DNA from: Myxococcales bacterium
GTDB taxonomy: Bacteria > Myxococcota_C > UBA6777
Direction: 5' to 3'
DNA: 64,000 nt
Assembly: GCA_020632975.1 (NCBI GenBank)
Contig: JACKEL010000004.1
Span: 186,001-250,000 of the forward strand
The position numbers and the translations under genes are program-made. The notes under the pieces are model-generated. The model had not been told where the DNA came from. It did no database searches and worked only from the letters and a program-made list of their open reading frames with translations. Below are positions 62,442 through 64,000 of the stretch, piece by piece (position 1 is the first letter of the stretch; every line of letters starts with the position of its first letter).

Positions 62442-64000
62442 TTAAGGGATGATCGAAGTCGATAGTGGCTTGGTCCAATAGACTTGGTCATTGGTGTAGT
62501 AGAGGTAGGTGCGCGAAGGGGCTGCACTGTAATTCCCGGTAATGCGGGCTTCGAGGTCTAGTTTGATTGTGGTTTTGAAGCGTGGGGCGAGAGAACGCCA
62601 GTACAAGATGATCTCGCGGGGGCGTGTTTCGTAGTAGTCGACGAGTTTTTTCTCTTTGAGGGCGCGAAGTTGCCAGAGTTGGGGCTGAAGCGAACCAGGG
62701 AAGGCAAGGCGCGCGAGTGTCATGGGGAGGCCACGCTTTGAAGTATTCTTCAAGGTGGCGGTCATGCGGACGGTTTCACCCATGCGAGCCCGTTGCTTGT
62801 TGAGTTGTGCGGTGAGCTTGAGCGGGACGCTCTCGCTGGAGAGGGGCTGGAAGGTGTAGTAGCGGAGATTCAGGGCATAGGGGAGTTTTCGAGTGCTTTT
62901 TAGGCGGATCTTGAGCGTGTTTTTGCCGGGTCTGAGGGACTTCTCAAAGTTGGCGAACTTCACTGCGGTGAGTTGTTTGGCATCAAAGCTCTTTTCTTCG
63001 ATCATCTGGTCATTAAGCCACACAGTGATGCGACCCTCTCCAGGTTTACTGGGGTAGGTGCTTTGGTAGGCGATCAAGGCGCGCAGTGCAAGGATGGTGG
63101 CTTGGGTGGCGCCATAGCCTCCATATCGTTGATTTTTCATGATCCACTGGATCGCGCGTTGAAGGGATTCATCAGGGAGAGGGGAGGCTTGAAGCATCGC
63201 AAGGATCGCAAGAGAGGTCGTCTCCACTTGGAGATTGTAACCGTAGGAAGAGGTGATCGAGGTGCGCGTCCCTTGGAAGCTGCCATCCGCTTTTTGCGAG
63301 GCCAACAGGCGTTGTAAGAGTTTTTGTGCGGTGGGATTGGTTTTTCCGCGCACCTTGAAGAAAGAGGCCGCTGCAAGGGCAAGCAAGTAAGGATCGTTTC
63401 TACCCACTTTTTGTTTGGTGAGTTTGCGGACGTGCGAAAGCTCGGTCCCAAGCTTGGTGTCGTTGGCCTCTGCGCGTGCAAAGGTGATGTAAGCGTCTGT
63501 AATATCGCTAGGAGCACGGCCAAAAGTGTCGAGTGCACGGGAGCTTCGGATATATCCGCCTTTCCCATCGCGTTTTGCTTTCAACCAAGACTTGGTGCGT
63601 TGAACCATCTTTTCGTCGAGTTCGGGGAAGATGGCGCGCATGTCACTGAATTGCATCAGGCCGTAGGCTGTGAGGGCTTCGTGGCCTGGAGAGCGACCAA
63701 ACCACTCAAAACCTTTTTGTTGGGTTTCAAACTGGACGAGTCGCTTGTAACCCCGATTGAGCAAGCCTTGGGCACGACGCATGATCTGCGGTGCTTGGAT
63801 GCCTTGTTGTTTGAGGAAGTTGACGATCATCACGTTGGGATAGTTGGTCGAAGAGGTTTGCTCGAAACATCCGTAAGGTTCACGCAACATCGCAGCCAAA
63901 CTGTTGGTGAGTTGGGAGAGTGTTGACACTGTAAAAGAGAGATTGATCTTGGGTGATGCGCTGCGGATATCTTCGGGTAAATCGAAGTTGATGGTCTCTT
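62442..64000 (-). CDS. alpha-2-macroglobulin family protein, C-terminal part (5' end beyond window)
   Basis: At least 519 residues are visible; the frame is open to the edge (FDLPEDIRSASPKINLSF then VSTLSQL), so a GTG at 63929 is not the true start. The thioester site PYGCFEQTSS is present, where Cys and Gln form a reactive bond. Then follow an alpha-toroid region (EALTAYGLMQFSD, DITDAYITFARAE, SASPLPDESL-like) and a C-terminal receptor-type beta domain. Bacterial A2M proteins are periplasmic or outer-membrane traps for attacking proteases. Divergence from other family members was not assessed. Confidence 0.93.
   Translation of the reverse strand, partial: ETINFDLPEDIRSASPKINLSFTVSTLSQLTNSLAAMLREPYGCFEQTSSTNYPNVMIVNFLKQQGIQAPQIMRRAQGLLNRGYKRLVQFETQQKGFEWFGRSPGHEALTAYGLMQFSDMRAIFPELDEKMVQRTKSWLKAKRDGKGGYIRSSRALDTFGRAPSDITDAYITFARAEANDTKLGTELSHVRKLTKQKVGRNDPYLLALAAASFFKVRGKTNPTAQKLLQRLLASQKADGSFQGTRTSITSSYGYNLQVETTSLAILAMLQASPLPDESLQRAIQWIMKNQRYGGYGATQATILALRALIAYQSTYPSKPGEGRITVWLNDQMIEEKSFDAKQLTAVKFANFEKSLRPGKNTLKIRLKSTRKLPYALNLRYYTFQPLSSESVPLKLTAQLNKQRARMGETVRMTATLKNTSKRGLPMTLARLAFPGSLQPQLWQLRALKEKKLVDYYETRPREIILYWRSLAPRFKTTIKLDLEARITGNYSAAPSRTYLYYTNDQVYWTKPLSTSIIP

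Overview
The window looks like chromosome from a Gram-negative, deltaproteobacterium-like organism (Myxococcota/Bradymonadota-type). The case rests on a secreted protein with a MYXO-CTERM-like tail, many lipoproteins with long acidic or Cys-rich linkers, DUF1552 and DUF1592-type secreted proteins, a DUF4132/HEAT-repeat family, outer-membrane barrels and an FGE-fold lipoprotein. No rRNA, tRNA, prophage, integrase or CRISPR array was seen. Most genes have a clear Shine-Dalgarno, and several starts were moved downstream of the longest possible start because of it.

Layout. 1-10.6 kb: a truncated gene, a MYXO-CTERM-like protein, a MATE exporter with an ADP-ribosylglycohydrolase, an ArsR-rhodanese regulator divergent from a barrel protein, a six-unit palindromic repeat array, then an operon of a kinase-like DUF2252 lipoprotein, a barrel protein and a triple lamin-tail lipoprotein. 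10.6-16.2 kb: a large HEAT/DUF4132 gene and a shorter paralogue made by tandem duplication. 16.2-23.7 kb: a five-gene operon that reads as the back half of the ethylmalonyl-CoA pathway (CitE-type lyase, methylsuccinyl-CoA dehydrogenase, mesaconyl-CoA hydratase, ethylmalonyl-CoA mutase, MeaB GTPase) behind a good sigma70-like promoter. 23.8-30.9 kb: a Cys-rich repeat lipoprotein, a membrane protein, and a DUF1552 + DUF1592-type pair whose second member ends in a CBM2-like module.

31-41.3 kb: a HEAT protein, a DUF72 protein, a membrane-anchored HMA-domain protein with an in-frame TGA where the first metal-binding Cys should be (probable selenoprotein), homoserine dehydrogenase, a DUF819 permease, and a metal-response operon (MerR-type regulator, Cu-binding-type lipoprotein, Cu-type P1B ATPase) behind a MerR-type long-spacer promoter. 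41.3-46.2 kb: a methyltransferase, a cytochrome P450, an 800-bp non-coding block with a MITE-like inverted-repeat element, and a methyltransferase-HNH nuclease fusion. 46.3-64 kb: an FGE-like lipoprotein, two tandem HEAT paralogues, a GMC alcohol-oxidase operon, phosphoketolase with a lipase, a lipoprotein, an SLC12-type transporter and the C-terminal part of an alpha-2-macroglobulin.

Metabolic reading: the ethylmalonyl-CoA operon would turn methylsuccinyl-CoA, reached from acetyl-CoA via crotonyl-CoA, into glyoxylate plus propionyl-CoA. Phosphoketolase can feed acetyl phosphate towards the same acetyl-CoA pool. Crotonyl-CoA carboxylase/reductase is not in the window. The observations most worth testing are the TGA-containing HMA gene, the ethylmalonyl-CoA operon outside its classical hosts, the methyltransferase-HNH fusion beside a MITE-like element, and the extracytoplasmic DUF2252 protein.
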